Positions 44,902 to 54,429 of a DNA stretch of 64,000 nucleotides are shown here, piece by piece. Within the stretch, counting starts at the first letter, position 1, and every line of letters begins with the position of its first letter. Source of the DNA: Alphaproteobacteria bacterium (GTDB lineage: Bacteria; Pseudomonadota; Alphaproteobacteria; Reyranellales; Reyranellaceae); assembly GCA_017307275.1 (NCBI GenBank), contig JAFKFK010000011.1:62001-126000 (forward strand), given 5' to 3'. The position numbers and the translations under genes were made by a program. Under the pieces are notes generated by a model. It saw only the letters and a list, made by a program, of their open reading frames with translations. It ran no database searches and was not told the origin of the DNA.

Positions 44902-46119
44902 ATGAATTCCCTCCCTCTCGCCGGCTGGCTGGCCCAGGCAGGCCTGCGCAACATGCCGCTCGAGGACATGGTCGACGGCTTTGGTCGTCGTCTCAACGAA
45001 GCGGGGCTCGAGGTCGAGCGCCTGTTCGTCGGCATGAACACGCTGCATCCCATGATGCGGGCGCGCAGCCTGGTCTGGGATCGCGGCCACCAGGTCACCC
45101 GGCATTTCGAGATCGCACACGAGGAGATCGATTCGCTTCTGGTCCGGCAGAGCCCGTTCGCGGCCATGCTGCGCGACGGCCTGACCGAACAGCGCTACCG
45201 GTTCGACACGGGCGCCGATGTGCCCAACCTGCCGGTCTTCGAGGAGTTGCGCGAAGTGGGAACGACCGAATGGATGGGTTGGGTCTTGCCGTTGGGCGAG
45301 CTTTCACCACGGATCGGCGACGCGACCGACGTCGAACATGCCGAGTCGGGATTCCTTGTGGTCTCTGCGGCGACGAGACGGCCGGGCGGCTATCGTACGG
45401 AAGATGCCGAGGCGCTCAGGCAGGCAGTTCCCGGCTTCGCCGTTGCTGCAAAGGCCGCGACGGCGCGGGCCTTAAGCCATGGCCTGCTGGCAGCCTATCT
45501 CGGTAACGACCCGGCAAGTCGCGTGCTGGCCGGCACCGTGCTGCGTGGCGAAGTCCAGAGCGTCGAGGCGGTGCTGCTCTTTGCCGATCTGCAGGGATTC
45601 ACTGCGCTCGCCGATACGATGCCCGGTCGCGACCTGATCCTGCTGCTCGACGATTATTTCGGCTGCATGGTCCAGCCGGTCGTCAGGCACGGCGGCGAGG
45701 TGTTGAAATTCATGGGTGATGGGCTGCTGGCGGCATTCGGCGTCGTGCTCGATGGCCGCGCCTCCGTTTGCGCCGACGCGCTGGAAGCGGCGCTCGAAGC
45801 GCTGGCGCGCGTCGAGCGGATAAACAAGGGCCGGCACGCCGACGGCCAACTGGCCGCCGGGCTCGATGTCTCGCTGCATATCGGCAAGGTGCTCTACGGC
45901 AATGTCGGCAGCGACACGCGGCTCGATTTCACGGTGATCGGCCCCGCGGTCAACGAAGCGTCGCGCATCGAGGCACTGTGCCAGCCGCTCGGTCGTCCGC
46001 TGCTGGTGTCGCGGGCCTTCGCCGAGGCCGCGACACTCAGTCGGGATCGTCTGGTCTCGCTCGGCCGCCACCGTCTGCGTGGCGTACGCGAGGAGACCGA
46101 ACTGTTCGGTCTTGCCTGA
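44902..46119 (+). CDS. Class III adenylate/guanylate cyclase with unusual N-terminal domain
   Basis: A 405-residue protein. The C-terminal cyclase domain (about 215-400) has metal-binding D229 (LFADLQGFT) and D273 (KFMGDG), purine-site K269 and D342 (LDFTVIG), and transition-state N351 and R355 (VNEASR), so all catalytic residues are present. The K/D pair indicates ATP. The N-terminal 200 residues contain no transmembrane helix and look like a soluble sensor; the same domain is known in proteobacterial class III cyclases but has no clear ligand. Start ATG 44902. Confidence 0.9.
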   Translation: MNSLPLAGWLAQAGLRNMPLEDMVDGFGRRLNEAGLEVERLFVGMNTLHPMMRARSLVWDRGHQVTRHFEIAHEEIDSLLVRQSPFAAMLRDGLTEQRYRFDTGADVPNLPVFEELREVGTTEWMGWVLPLGELSPRIGDATDVEHAESGFLVVSAATRRPGGYRTEDAEALRQAVPGFAVAAKAATARALSHGLLAAYLGNDPASRVLAGTVLRGEVQSVEAVLLFADLQGFTALADTMPGRDLILLLDDYFGCMVQPVVRHGGEVLKFMGDGLLAAFGVVLDGRASVCADALEAALEALARVERINKGRHADGQLAAGLDVSLHIGKVLYGNVGSDTRLDFTVIGPAVNEASRIEALCQPLGRPLLVSRAFAEAATLSRDRLVSLGRHRLRGVREETELFGLA

Positions 46120-46122
46120 TCC

Positions 46123-47286
46123 TTACTTGCCGTAGACCGCGCTTTCGAAGGCGTAGAACAGCGGCAGCGACTTCACGTCGGCGAACGGCAGGATTTGGGT
46201 GATGTAGACGCCGCCGACGCCCTTCTTCTGGTCGATCCAGTAGTAGGTATTGGCGAGGCCTGCCCAGGCGAGTCCACCGGCCGAGCGGCCGGTCGGCGCT
46301 TCTTCGTTGTTGATCATGAAGGACAGGCCCCACTGCTTGTCGAGGCCGGGAAAGAATTCGGCATCGTTGGAGAAGGGGGGCGCTGCCGTCTTCAGCAGGG
46401 TCACGCGCGACTCGCCCATGGCGTTCTTCGACATGGCTGCCACGGTCTCGGGCTTCAGCACGGCCTTGCCGTCGTCCGCCTTGCCCTCGTTCAGCATCAT
46501 GCGCACGAACTTGAGATAGTCGCCGGCCGTCGAATAGAGGCCGCCGCCGCCCATCTCGAATTCCGGTTCCTGCGGGATCTCCAGCGCCGGATCGGCCGTC
46601 AGCGCGCCGTCAGGACCGCGGTGATGGATCTTGGCCATCCGCTTACGCATGCCGTCGGTGATGCGGAAGGCCGTGTCGTTCATGCCGAGCGGACCCAGCA
46701 GATCGTCGTGCAGTACCTGGCCGAGCTTCTTGCCGGCTGCCGCTTCGACCATCTTGCCGGCCCAGTCGATGTTGATGCCGTAGTACCAGCGCTCGCCCGG
46801 ATCGAAGAGCAGCGGCGTGGTCAGCGCCTTGTCCTGGCAGGAGATGATGCCCGGTACGCCTTCGCTCTCCTGATACTTGGCGAGGTCGGCGTTCCAAATG
46901 TCGTAGCCAAAGCCCGCCGTGTGGGTGAGCAGGTGGCGCAAGGTGATGTCACGCTTGGCTTTGCGCATCTTGGGCTTGCCGCCGGCATCGAAGCCTTCGA
47001 GCACGCCCACATTGCCCAGGGCCGGCAGAACATCCTTGGCCGGAGTGTCCAGGCCGAGCTTGCCACGTTCGACCTGCTGCATCGCCGCGGCGCCGGTCAC
47101 CGCCTTGGTCATGGAGGCGATCCAGGCGACGGTGTCGGGTGTCATGTCGGCGGCTTCGCCCTGGACGCGCTTGCCGAACCCGCCTTCGTAGGTCTGTCCC
47201 TTGCGGTCGGTCGCGACCGCCACCACGCCGGGCACGTCGCCTCGGGCGACGGCATCTTTCAATATCGTGTCTGCTTGATTCTTCAT
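46123..47286 (-). CDS. Serine hydrolase of the beta-lactamase/EstB family
   Basis: A 387-residue penicillin-binding-protein-fold hydrolase. The SxxK motif is S58-M-T-K61; YYGIN supplies the Tyr motif, and HTAGFG and GGLAWAGL are further family marks. No signal peptide is present, so this is an esterase-like member (EstB type) rather than a periplasmic beta-lactamase. ATG 47286 has GGAGGGAACG upstream. Its stop lies 3 bases from the cyclase stop (convergent). Confidence 0.9.
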   Translation of the reverse strand: MKNQADTILKDAVARGDVPGVVAVATDRKGQTYEGGFGKRVQGEAADMTPDTVAWIASMTKAVTGAAAMQQVERGKLGLDTPAKDVLPALGNVGVLEGFDAGGKPKMRKAKRDITLRHLLTHTAGFGYDIWNADLAKYQESEGVPGIISCQDKALTTPLLFDPGERWYYGINIDWAGKMVEAAAGKKLGQVLHDDLLGPLGMNDTAFRITDGMRKRMAKIHHRGPDGALTADPALEIPQEPEFEMGGGGLYSTAGDYLKFVRMMLNEGKADDGKAVLKPETVAAMSKNAMGESRVTLLKTAAPPFSNDAEFFPGLDKQWGLSFMINNEEAPTGRSAGGLAWAGLANTYYWIDQKKGVGGVYITQILPFADVKSLPLFYAFESAVYGK

Positions 47287-47354
47287 GGCGTTCCCTCCTG
47301 CTGGCGGCAGGATGAACCCTCGAAGGACGGTCTGCCTAGCTGAATCGCCTGACG

Positions 47355-49442
47355 TTACGCTTTATCGAGCGCGAGACCGACCGTCCGTAAGGCGAAGGCA
47401 TAGGCAATCGCCACTTCGTCCAGCCGGTTGAACCGTCCCGACGAACCGCCATGCCCGGCCCCCATGTTGGTGCGCAGCAACACAGGTCCGCCGCCGGTCA
47501 TCGTGGCACGCAGCCGCGCGATCCATTTGGCCGGTTCCCAATAGGTGACTCGCGGATCGGTGAGGCCGGCCATGGCCAAGATCGCTGGATAATCCCGGGC
47601 GGCGACATTGTCGTAAGGCGAGTAGGAGAGGATGTAGCGAAACGCCGCCTCGTCCGTGATGGGGTTGCCCCATTCGGGCCATTCCGGTGGCGTCAGTGGC
47701 AGCTTGTCGTCGAGCATCGTGTTCAGCACATCGACGAAGGGCACTTCGGCGACGATGCCGGCAAAGAGCTCGCCGGCCCGATTGGCGACCGCGCCCATCA
47801 ACATGCCGCCCGCGCTGCCGCCGTGTCCGACGATGCGCTTGGCCGAGGTATAGCCACCCGCGATGAGCGCGCGTCCGGCGGCGGCAAAATCGTCGAAGGT
47901 GTTGGTCTTCTTCTCCCGCTTGCCGTCGAGATACCACGACCAGCCCTTGTCAGAGCCGCCACGGATATGGGCGATGGCATAGACGAAGCCGCGATCCACC
48001 AAGGACAGCCGGTTGGCCGAGAACGATGCCGGCATGGCCATGCCGTAGGAACCATAGCCATAGAGCAGCAGCGGTGCGCTGCCGTCCTTCTTGAAGTCTC
48101 GGCGATGCAGGATCGACACCGGCACTTCGGCGCCATCGTGTGACCGCGCCAGGATACGCGTCGTCGCATAGTCGGCCGGGTCGTGACCTGACGGAATTTG
48201 CTGGCGCTTGCGCAAGGTGCGTTCGCGGCTCGCCATGTCGTAGTCATAGACCTCGGCCGGCGTGGTCATCGACGAATAGACGAACCGCAGCGTGGTCGTG
48301 TCGAACTCGAAGCCGCCCGCCATGTCGAGCGAGTAGGCGGCCTCGTCGAAGGCGATGACATGCTCGCCGCCCCTGTCGAGTTCGCGGATCACGATCGAGG
48401 GCAGGGCATTCGACCGTTCCAGCCGCACGAGATGGCCGGCGAACAGCTCCATGCCGAGGATGTAGACGCCTGCCCGGTGCGGGATCAGCTCCTGCCAGTT
48501 CGCGCGACCGGGCATTGCGAGCGGCGCAGTGGCGATGCGGAAGTCGATGGCGCCGCCTTCGTTGGTGAGGATGAACAGCTCCTCACCGCGATCGGCGACG
48601 CTGTAGCGAACGCCTTTCTCCCGTGGCGCGATCAGGCGCGGTGTGGCGTCCGGCGTGGAGAGGTCGATCAGATGTTGCTCGGTCGTGTCGTGATCGCCGC
48701 CCGCGATCACGCAAAAGCGGCCGCTGGGGCTTTCCTCGATATGCGTGAACCAGCCGACATCTTTCTCTTCGTAGACCAGGACATCGTCGGTCTGCGGCGT
48801 GCCCAGCCGGTGGCGAAAGACCTTCAGGGGGCGGTGATTGTCGTCGACCTGGACGTAATAGAAGAACGAGGAGTCACGCCCCCAGACGATCCGACCGCCG
48901 GTCTGTTCCAGCGTATCGGGCAAGTCCTCGCCCGTGTCCCATTGGCGTACGCGCAGGGTGAAGAATTCGGAGCCGCGCAGGTCGGCGCTCCACGCGACGA
49001 GCCGATGGTCTGGCGAATGGCGTGTGCCGCCGAACTTGAAATAGTCGGACGCCTTGGCCAGCGCATCGCCATCGAGGATGGTCTGCATCTCGCCGCCATT
49101 GCGCGCCGTGCGGCCGATCTGCTCGTGCTGTCCGCCTTCGCGGAACTTCCAGAGATAAGCGAAGGGACCGTCCGGCGTCGGCACGCCGGAATCGTCCTCC
49201 TTGATGCGGCCGCGCATCTCCGCGACCAGGACCTTTTGCAGGTCCTGGGTCGGCGCAAGCAGGGACTCCGTGTACTGGTTCTCGGCCTCGAGATAGGTGC
49301 GGATGTCGGGGGCGAGGAGCGACGGATCGCGCAGAACCTCCTGCCACTTCTCGTCCTTCAGCCAGGCATAGTCGTCTTCGACGGTGATCCCATGGAGGGT
49401 ACGCGGCGAGGGGCGCCGCGGCGCGATCGGCGGTTTGGTCAT
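47355..49442 (-). CDS. ptrB: S9-family prolyl oligopeptidase (oligopeptidase B type)
   Basis: A 695-residue serine peptidase: N-terminal beta-propeller (about 60-400) and C-terminal alpha/beta hydrolase. The nucleophile is in GHGGSAGGMLMG, the Asp in AGLTDPRVTYWEP and the His in NMGAGHGGSSGRF. The N-terminus (HGITVEDDYAWLKD) is typical of oligopeptidase B, which cuts short peptides after basic residues. It follows the HpcH gene by 7 bases on the same strand. Confidence 0.92.
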   Translation of the reverse strand: MTKPPIAPRRPSPRTLHGITVEDDYAWLKDEKWQEVLRDPSLLAPDIRTYLEAENQYTESLLAPTQDLQKVLVAEMRGRIKEDDSGVPTPDGPFAYLWKFREGGQHEQIGRTARNGGEMQTILDGDALAKASDYFKFGGTRHSPDHRLVAWSADLRGSEFFTLRVRQWDTGEDLPDTLEQTGGRIVWGRDSSFFYYVQVDDNHRPLKVFRHRLGTPQTDDVLVYEEKDVGWFTHIEESPSGRFCVIAGGDHDTTEQHLIDLSTPDATPRLIAPREKGVRYSVADRGEELFILTNEGGAIDFRIATAPLAMPGRANWQELIPHRAGVYILGMELFAGHLVRLERSNALPSIVIRELDRGGEHVIAFDEAAYSLDMAGGFEFDTTTLRFVYSSMTTPAEVYDYDMASRERTLRKRQQIPSGHDPADYATTRILARSHDGAEVPVSILHRRDFKKDGSAPLLLYGYGSYGMAMPASFSANRLSLVDRGFVYAIAHIRGGSDKGWSWYLDGKREKKTNTFDDFAAAGRALIAGGYTSAKRIVGHGGSAGGMLMGAVANRAGELFAGIVAEVPFVDVLNTMLDDKLPLTPPEWPEWGNPITDEAAFRYILSYSPYDNVAARDYPAILAMAGLTDPRVTYWEPAKWIARLRATMTGGGPVLLRTNMGAGHGGSSGRFNRLDEVAIAYAFALRTVGLALDKA

Positions 49443-49449
49443 TCGTCTC

Positions 49450-50301
49450 TCAGGTGTAGTTGCCGGCTTTGGCAGGTGCTTTCACTGGGGCGGCCGCCTT
49501 GCCGTCGAGCAGGCCGCGCATTTCCGCGCCCTTGCTGTCCCACCAGTCGGCCAGAATGCGGACATCCCAGCCGATGCAGAAATGCTTCACGCCCATGTCG
49601 AGATACTTGCCGGCCTGGCTCGGGTCGCGCAGCTCGACGCGCGGATGAAGGCCCTTCTTCAGGGCCGTTTCGATCGTCTTCTTCTCTGCAGCCAGGACCT
49701 CGGCGTCGGCATACTGACCGGTCTTGCCGATGCTCATGGAGAAGTCGGAGGCGCCGAACTGCACCATGTCGATGCCCGGCACCGAGAGGACGGCGTCGAG
49801 ATCGTCCACGCACGACTTCTTCTCGACCATGATGGCGATCACGACTTCGTCGAGCGCGTCGACATAGGCGGGCGTGCCGCCTTCCCGGACGGTGCCGACA
49901 TCGCGACGCATGCCGACGCCTAGCCGCCCACGGCCCCGCACGCCTTTGGCCATCGTCGTCTCGGCGCGCACGGCGTCGACGGCGGCCTTGGCGTCCTCGA
50001 CCGAACGGATGTCGGCGAAGAGCACGCTCTGGAAGCCCGAGCCAATCGCCCTCATCGCCTGATGGGTATATTGCGTCTGCTCGATCTTGATCATGCCGGA
50101 CATGTTCATCAGCTCGAAGGCGCGGCCGAGATTGTCGAGATCGTGCATCGTGAACGGCGCGTACTCTGCAGTGAATTCGACGTAATCGTATTGCTTGGAG
50201 TGACCGATCAGCTCGACCAGGGTCGGCCAGGCCGACAGGATGTGCGTGCCGACGGTCGGCTCGCCGGCATTGAGACGTTCACGAAGAATATTGCGACGCA
50301 T
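49450..50301 (-). CDS. HpcH/HpaI-family aldolase
   Basis: A 283-residue class II pyruvate-type aldolase. VGTHILSAWP at the start, MIKIEQ, then VVIAIMVEKKSCVDDLDAVLSVPGIDMVQFGASDFSMSIG with the metal-ligand Glu and Asp. ATG 50301 has GGGGGAAACGCC upstream. It is divergent from a D-2-hydroxyacid dehydrogenase (59 bases between), and such pairs often share one 2-oxo or 2-hydroxy acid pathway. Confidence 0.9.
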   Translation of the reverse strand: MRRNILRERLNAGEPTVGTHILSAWPTLVELIGHSKQYDYVEFTAEYAPFTMHDLDNLGRAFELMNMSGMIKIEQTQYTHQAMRAIGSGFQSVLFADIRSVEDAKAAVDAVRAETTMAKGVRGRGRLGVGMRRDVGTVREGGTPAYVDALDEVVIAIMVEKKSCVDDLDAVLSVPGIDMVQFGASDFSMSIGKTGQYADAEVLAAEKKTIETALKKGLHPRVELRDPSQAGKYLDMGVKHFCIGWDVRILADWWDSKGAEMRGLLDGKAAAPVKAPAKAGNYT

Positions 50302-50360
50302 GGCGTTTCCCCCGGGGCGGTTGTTCGGGCTAGTGTGGCATCTCGTGCAGGGGGAGTTCC

Positions 50361-51329
50361 ATGTTTCCGTCGAAAGAAAATCTGACCATCTGTTTTGCAC
50401 ATGCGGCATACCGGATGATGGACCGGTTCGAGCTGCGCAAGACCGGGATCAAGTGCTTCGAGGTCCGTGCCTATGACGACCTGGTGAAGCGCATCGGCGA
50501 GGCCGACGTGGTTCTGGCGTCGGGCATGTGGAAGAACGACCTGATCCCGCATGCCGGCAAGCTGAAGTTCATCCAGTCCATCAGCTCGGGCATGGACCAG
50601 TATTCCAAGGAACTGCTCGGCGCCAAGGGCATCCGGCTGGCGAGCGCCGCCGGCGTCAATGCGCGCGCCGTGGCCGAGCATGCTCTTGCGCTGATCCTGG
50701 CGATCGCGCGGCGCCTGCCCGAGGCGCGCGACAACCAGCACAAGAAGGTGTGGCGCGGCATGCTAGGCGACCTGACGCAGCGCGAGGACGAGCTTGGCGG
50801 TAAGACCCTGCTGGTCGTCGGTATGGGCCGCATCGGCAGCCACCTCGCCAAGCTCGCCAAGGCCTTCGACATGAAGGTGGTCGGCATCCGGCGCGATCCC
50901 AAGGCCGGCACGAACGGCGCCGACGAGATCCATGGCATGGGTGATCTGGTGAAGCTCGTCCCGCAGGCCGATTTCGTGGCGCTGACCTGCGCGCTGACCC
51001 CAGAGACCACGGGCCTGATGAGTGCGGCGGCGTTTGCCGCCATGAAGCCGTCATCGGTGTTCGTCAACGTGGCGCGCGGCAAGGTCGCGGACGAAGAGGC
51101 TCTGATCAAGACGATGGAGGGCAACAAGATCTGGGCGGCAGCGCTCGATGTCACGGCCGACGAACCCCTGCCGGCCGCGTCGCCGCTCTGGACGATGCCC
51201 AACGTCTTCATCACGCCGCATACGGCTGGTGAGACGCGGGCCTACGAAGACAACGTGCTCGATATCCTGATGGAAAATCTCGACCGCCTGTGGCGCGGCG
51301 AGGCGGCCTTACGCAACCAGGTACTCTAG
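50361..51329 (+). CDS. D-2-hydroxyacid dehydrogenase
   Basis: A 322-residue NAD-dependent dehydrogenase. LVVGMGRIGSHLAKLA binds NAD; catalytic Arg is in NVARGKV, Glu in ADEPLP and His in TPHTAG. It is of the short GhrA/HprA-like type without ACT domain. RBS GGGGGAG upstream. A conserved hypothetical gene follows 10 bases later and may be cotranscribed. Confidence 0.9.
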   Translation: MFPSKENLTICFAHAAYRMMDRFELRKTGIKCFEVRAYDDLVKRIGEADVVLASGMWKNDLIPHAGKLKFIQSISSGMDQYSKELLGAKGIRLASAAGVNARAVAEHALALILAIARRLPEARDNQHKKVWRGMLGDLTQREDELGGKTLLVVGMGRIGSHLAKLAKAFDMKVVGIRRDPKAGTNGADEIHGMGDLVKLVPQADFVALTCALTPETTGLMSAAAFAAMKPSSVFVNVARGKVADEEALIKTMEGNKIWAAALDVTADEPLPAASPLWTMPNVFITPHTAGETRAYEDNVLDILMENLDRLWRGEAALRNQVL

Positions 51330-51339
51330 GGAGATAGAA

Positions 51340-51921
51340 ATGCCCGTAGCCGATCCGCATCGCGTCATCCTCACCGGCGAGAATCCGTTCCTGCGTCTCA
51401 GCGAAAAGGACGGCGATCCCAACTCCACGGATGCGAGCTACTGGCGCATCCTCTTCTGTCCGGCAGGGCCGGGGCATGTGCTCTATCTCAAGAGCGAGCT
51501 GACCGAGAACAAGTGGCGCATCTACTCCGACAACATCGCCATGGCGCGCTGGCTGCAGCAGACCGTGCAGGGCATGCTCAATGCCGAGCTGAAGGACACG
51601 TCGATCCCGGTGATCGACGCCGACTTCAGCAAGGCCGGCGACCCGCGCTACTACTGGACCGAGTACGTCTCGGCCGCCGACGCCGAGATCTCGCTCACCT
51701 GGCACGATATCGGCGACCCGCTGCTGATCCACACCGAGCCCAACCAGGCGCCGAACCCCAGGCCCTACGGTGTCTGCACCGTGCTGGTGCCGGCGCTGTC
51801 CGGACGGCTGACGCTGAACGGCCAGCAGGCCCGCGGCAAACCCTGGCCGCGCGATCGTGAAGGCCGGCCCTTCAGCACCTCGGCGCTAGCCTTCTCCGAG
51901 AGCTGGACCGAGCCTCGCTAA
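51340..51921 (+). CDS. Conserved hypothetical protein
   Basis: A 193-residue soluble protein that I do not recognise. It has no signal or membrane segment. Visible features are PHRVILTGENPFLRL at the start, ASYWRILFCPAGPGHVLYL, and a region rich in acidic and aromatic residues (DPRYYWTEYVSAADAEISLTWHDIG). The gene starts 10 bases after the hydroxyacid dehydrogenase, with AGGGAGAT upstream, so it probably takes part in the same pathway. Its last 4 bases overlap the LLM gene on the other strand. Confidence 0.75.
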   Translation: MPVADPHRVILTGENPFLRLSEKDGDPNSTDASYWRILFCPAGPGHVLYLKSELTENKWRIYSDNIAMARWLQQTVQGMLNAELKDTSIPVIDADFSKAGDPRYYWTEYVSAADAEISLTWHDIGDPLLIHTEPNQAPNPRPYGVCTVLVPALSGRLTLNGQQARGKPWPRDREGRPFSTSALAFSESWTEPR

Positions 51922-52949
51922 CCGTTCGGGGCGAAACCGTAGGCTTGGGCGAGCAGGGCATAGCTCTGCCGCCGCACGTCTTCGTCGTGCGTCCATGTCA
52001 CGACGGCCATCTCGTCGACGCCGACCCGTTCCTTCAGCTCGGTGATGCGGGCGGCGACTTCGGGGCCGGTGCCGACGAAGGAATCTTTGCGGAACTGTTC
52101 GAGCTTGGCTTGCTCATAGGGCGCGAGCGTTTTCACGACCTCCGCCGCCTCGTCGGGCGACAGCAACGGCCCCATCACGCCCTTGTCACGCTGGATGCGC
52201 GAGAGGGCGCGTGACGTGAAGTGGTACTGCGCCTCGTCCATCGTCTCGGCCGCCAATGCCCAAACGCAAAGGCCCGAGCGCGGCTCGGGGTGGCGGGCAC
52301 TGGGACGATAGCTGCGCTTGTAGAGATCGATCGCACGTTCACCGCCGGCGCCGTCGCTGAAGAACCAGGCGTAGCAGTAAGGCAGGCCGAACAGCGCGGC
52401 GACCTGCGCGCCGTAATCGGAGCTGCCCAGGATCCAGACTTCCGGCGCCGTGTCGCCTTGCGGGAACGCCTTCACCGTAGCGAAGGGGTGGCGGTCGACC
52501 AGCGGCTCGTTATGCACCCAAGCGATCAGGTCGCGCACGTCGGCGGGAAAATGTTCCGGCCGTTCGTTGGCGGCGGGGTTCAAGGCAAACGCCGTGCGGC
52601 CGTCGGAGCCCGGCGCGCGGCCGAGCCCGAGATCGATGCGGCCGGGCGCGAGCGCATCGAGCACGCGGAATACCTCGGCCACTTTGAAGGGCGAGTAGTG
52701 CGGCAGCATGATGCCGGCGCTGCCGATGCGGATGCGCTCGGTCGTGGCGGCGATGGCCGCCATCACGATCTCCGGCGCCGTGCCGACGATGGTCGGATGG
52801 TTGTGGTGTTCGGAGACCCAGAAGCGCTCGTAGCCCAGCGTCTCGCAATGCTGGGCCAAGGCGACGGTGTTGCGGATGGACTGGTCGTGCGGCCGTCCGG
52901 CGACGGCAATGGACTGGTCGAGGACGGAAAGACGGAACGGGCGGGACAT
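51918..52949 (-). CDS. LLM-class flavin-dependent oxidoreductase
   Basis: A 343-residue luciferase-like monooxygenase of the MsnO8/alkanal-type group. SVLDQSIAVAGR at the start, YERFWVSEHHNHPTIVGTAPEI and PGRIDLGLGRAPGSD are the family marks. ATG 52949 is preferred over a TTG three codons earlier. It lies 24 bases downstream of the binding-protein gene on the same strand. Confidence 0.9.
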   Translation of the reverse strand: MSRPFRLSVLDQSIAVAGRPHDQSIRNTVALAQHCETLGYERFWVSEHHNHPTIVGTAPEIVMAAIAATTERIRIGSAGIMLPHYSPFKVAEVFRVLDALAPGRIDLGLGRAPGSDGRTAFALNPAANERPEHFPADVRDLIAWVHNEPLVDRHPFATVKAFPQGDTAPEVWILGSSDYGAQVAALFGLPYCYAWFFSDGAGGERAIDLYKRSYRPSARHPEPRSGLCVWALAAETMDEAQYHFTSRALSRIQRDKGVMGPLLSPDEAAEVVKTLAPYEQAKLEQFRKDSFVGTGPEVAARITELKERVGVDEMAVVTWTHDEDVRRQSYALLAQAYGFAPNG

Positions 52950-52973
52950 CGACGGCAAAGTGGGGCGTCGAAC

Positions 52974-53825
52974 CTATTCCGGCAAGGCCGAGATCATGTA
53001 GAGCGACTGGAGTTGTGGTGTCGGCTGCGCGTTGACGCCGAAATTGTTGCTGAAGATCGTCGCGATCTCGCCGGAGCGATAGATGCGGCTTAGAGCACGA
53101 TCCACCGCGAGGCGGAAATCGCCATCGCCCAGCCGCATCGCCAGCGCGAAGGGCTCGATGCTGAGATAGGTGCTGGCGAGCAGGATGCGCGACGCGTCCT
53201 TGTGGTCCTTGATCATCGCCGTGAGCATCGCTTTGCCGGCGAAATAGGCCGAGATGTCGCCCTTTTCGAGGGCCGTCATCGCCTGCGGGAAATCCGTGAA
53301 GGGCACGATCTGGGCCTGGACGTGCACGGCGGCGAGGCTGCGTCGCAGCGCCTCCTCGGTGAGGGTACCGGCGACGGCGCCGACCTTCTTGCCGCCGAGC
53401 TGCTGGATGTCGCGGGGGCCGTCGTTACGAATGGCGAAGCTGGTTCCGTCGACGAAAGTCGCGATCGAAAAATCGACCTGGGCACGCCGGTCCAAAGTCT
53501 CGGTGAGCGAGTCGCAGAGCAGGTCGGCCTTGTTCTGGCGGATCGCATCGAGGCGGTTCTCCGTCGTGACCGGGACGAACTCGACTTTGATGCCGGGCTT
53601 CTTGAGCTGCTGGGCGAGGCTCTTGGCGACAGCCTCGCAGAGGTCGACCATGAAACCCTTGGGCTGGCCGTTGGCGGCTTTGTACGCGAAGGGTGCGGCA
53701 TCCTCGCGATAGGCGGCGCGCAGGACGCCGTTCTTGGCGATATCGTCGAGGGTACCAGCCCATGCGGTGCTCGCGGCCGCGACGAGGCCCGACGCCAGCA
53801 CAAGTCTGTTCAGCAACGCTTTCAT
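52974..53825 (-). CDS. Amino-acid-type ABC substrate-binding protein (family 3)
   Basis: A 283-residue periplasmic protein with a signal peptide (residues 1-23, ending AWA). The SBP_bac_3 layout is clear: GVLRAAYREDAAPFAYKAANGQPKGFMVDLCEAVA, then NRLDAIRQNKADLLCDSLTET and KVGAVAGTLTEEAL. It would bind a polar amino acid or similar ligand. ATG 53825 has GAGGGGATC upstream. No permease or ATPase gene is nearby, so the rest of the transporter must be elsewhere. It is divergent from a VOC protein. Confidence 0.9.
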   Translation of the reverse strand: MKALLNRLVLASGLVAAASTAWAGTLDDIAKNGVLRAAYREDAAPFAYKAANGQPKGFMVDLCEAVAKSLAQQLKKPGIKVEFVPVTTENRLDAIRQNKADLLCDSLTETLDRRAQVDFSIATFVDGTSFAIRNDGPRDIQQLGGKKVGAVAGTLTEEALRRSLAAVHVQAQIVPFTDFPQAMTALEKGDISAYFAGKAMLTAMIKDHKDASRILLASTYLSIEPFALAMRLGDGDFRLAVDRALSRIYRSGEIATIFSNNFGVNAQPTPQLQSLYMISALPE

Positions 53826-53901
53826 GGATGATCCCCTCTCGATGAAGGGCAACAATCCGACATTCGATCCGTTGTGACCACTGGAAAACCGGAGAATCGC
53901 T

Positions 53902-54351
53902 ATGCCCCGTCCCACGTCCCGTGTCGTCGGCATCGATCACATCTCTGTCCGGGTGAGCGACTACGAAAAGTCGAAGAAGTTCTATGCCGGTCTCTTCGCC
54001 TTCCTGGGCTTCGAGCTGTCGGAGGACTATGGCAGCACCATCGGCTGGACCAATGGCAAGACGCGCTTCTGGATCGCAGCCGCCGAGGGGCGCAAGACAC
54101 ATCGCATCGGCGATGTCGGCCTTCACCATTACGCCTTCGAGCTGCGCAACCGGAAGGATGTCGATGCGCTGCAGGCCTATCTCGAGGGGCAGGGCGTGCG
54201 CATCGTCGATCCCGCCGCCGAGTACTACGAAGACTACTATGCCGTCTTCTTTCTCGACCCCGATGGGTTAAAGCTCGAAGGCATGAAGTACGGCGAACTG
54301 ACAGCCAAGCGTCGCCGCAAGCCTGCTTCCTCGAGGAAAAAGAAGGCCTAA
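53902..54351 (+). CDS. VOC-family (glyoxalase/dioxygenase fold) protein
   Basis: A 149-residue vicinal-oxygen-chelate protein. GIDHISVRVSDYEKSKKFYAGL carries the first metal His, HHYAFELRN the second, and FFLDPDGLKLEGM the Glu at the end; all three usual metal positions seem present. The C-terminus is a short Lys/Arg-rich tail (KRRRKPASSRKKKA). Substrate unknown. RBS CGGAGAA upstream. Confidence 0.87.
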   Translation: MPRPTSRVVGIDHISVRVSDYEKSKKFYAGLFAFLGFELSEDYGSTIGWTNGKTRFWIAAAEGRKTHRIGDVGLHHYAFELRNRKDVDALQAYLEGQGVRIVDPAAEYYEDYYAVFFLDPDGLKLEGMKYGELTAKRRRKPASSRKKKA

Positions 54352-54429
54352 AATGCCGCTTATCGCGGCCTTGTAGCCTCCCAGGCTGCGCGCCAAACTC
54401 CCGGCCGTTTTCGTAACCGGAGGACCTAC

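Noticed and set aside
54355..54369. GCCGC-TTATC-GCGGC hairpin between the VOC and aldehyde dehydrogenase genes
   Set aside because: Only 5 bp, without a T-run on the plus strand; too weak to call.
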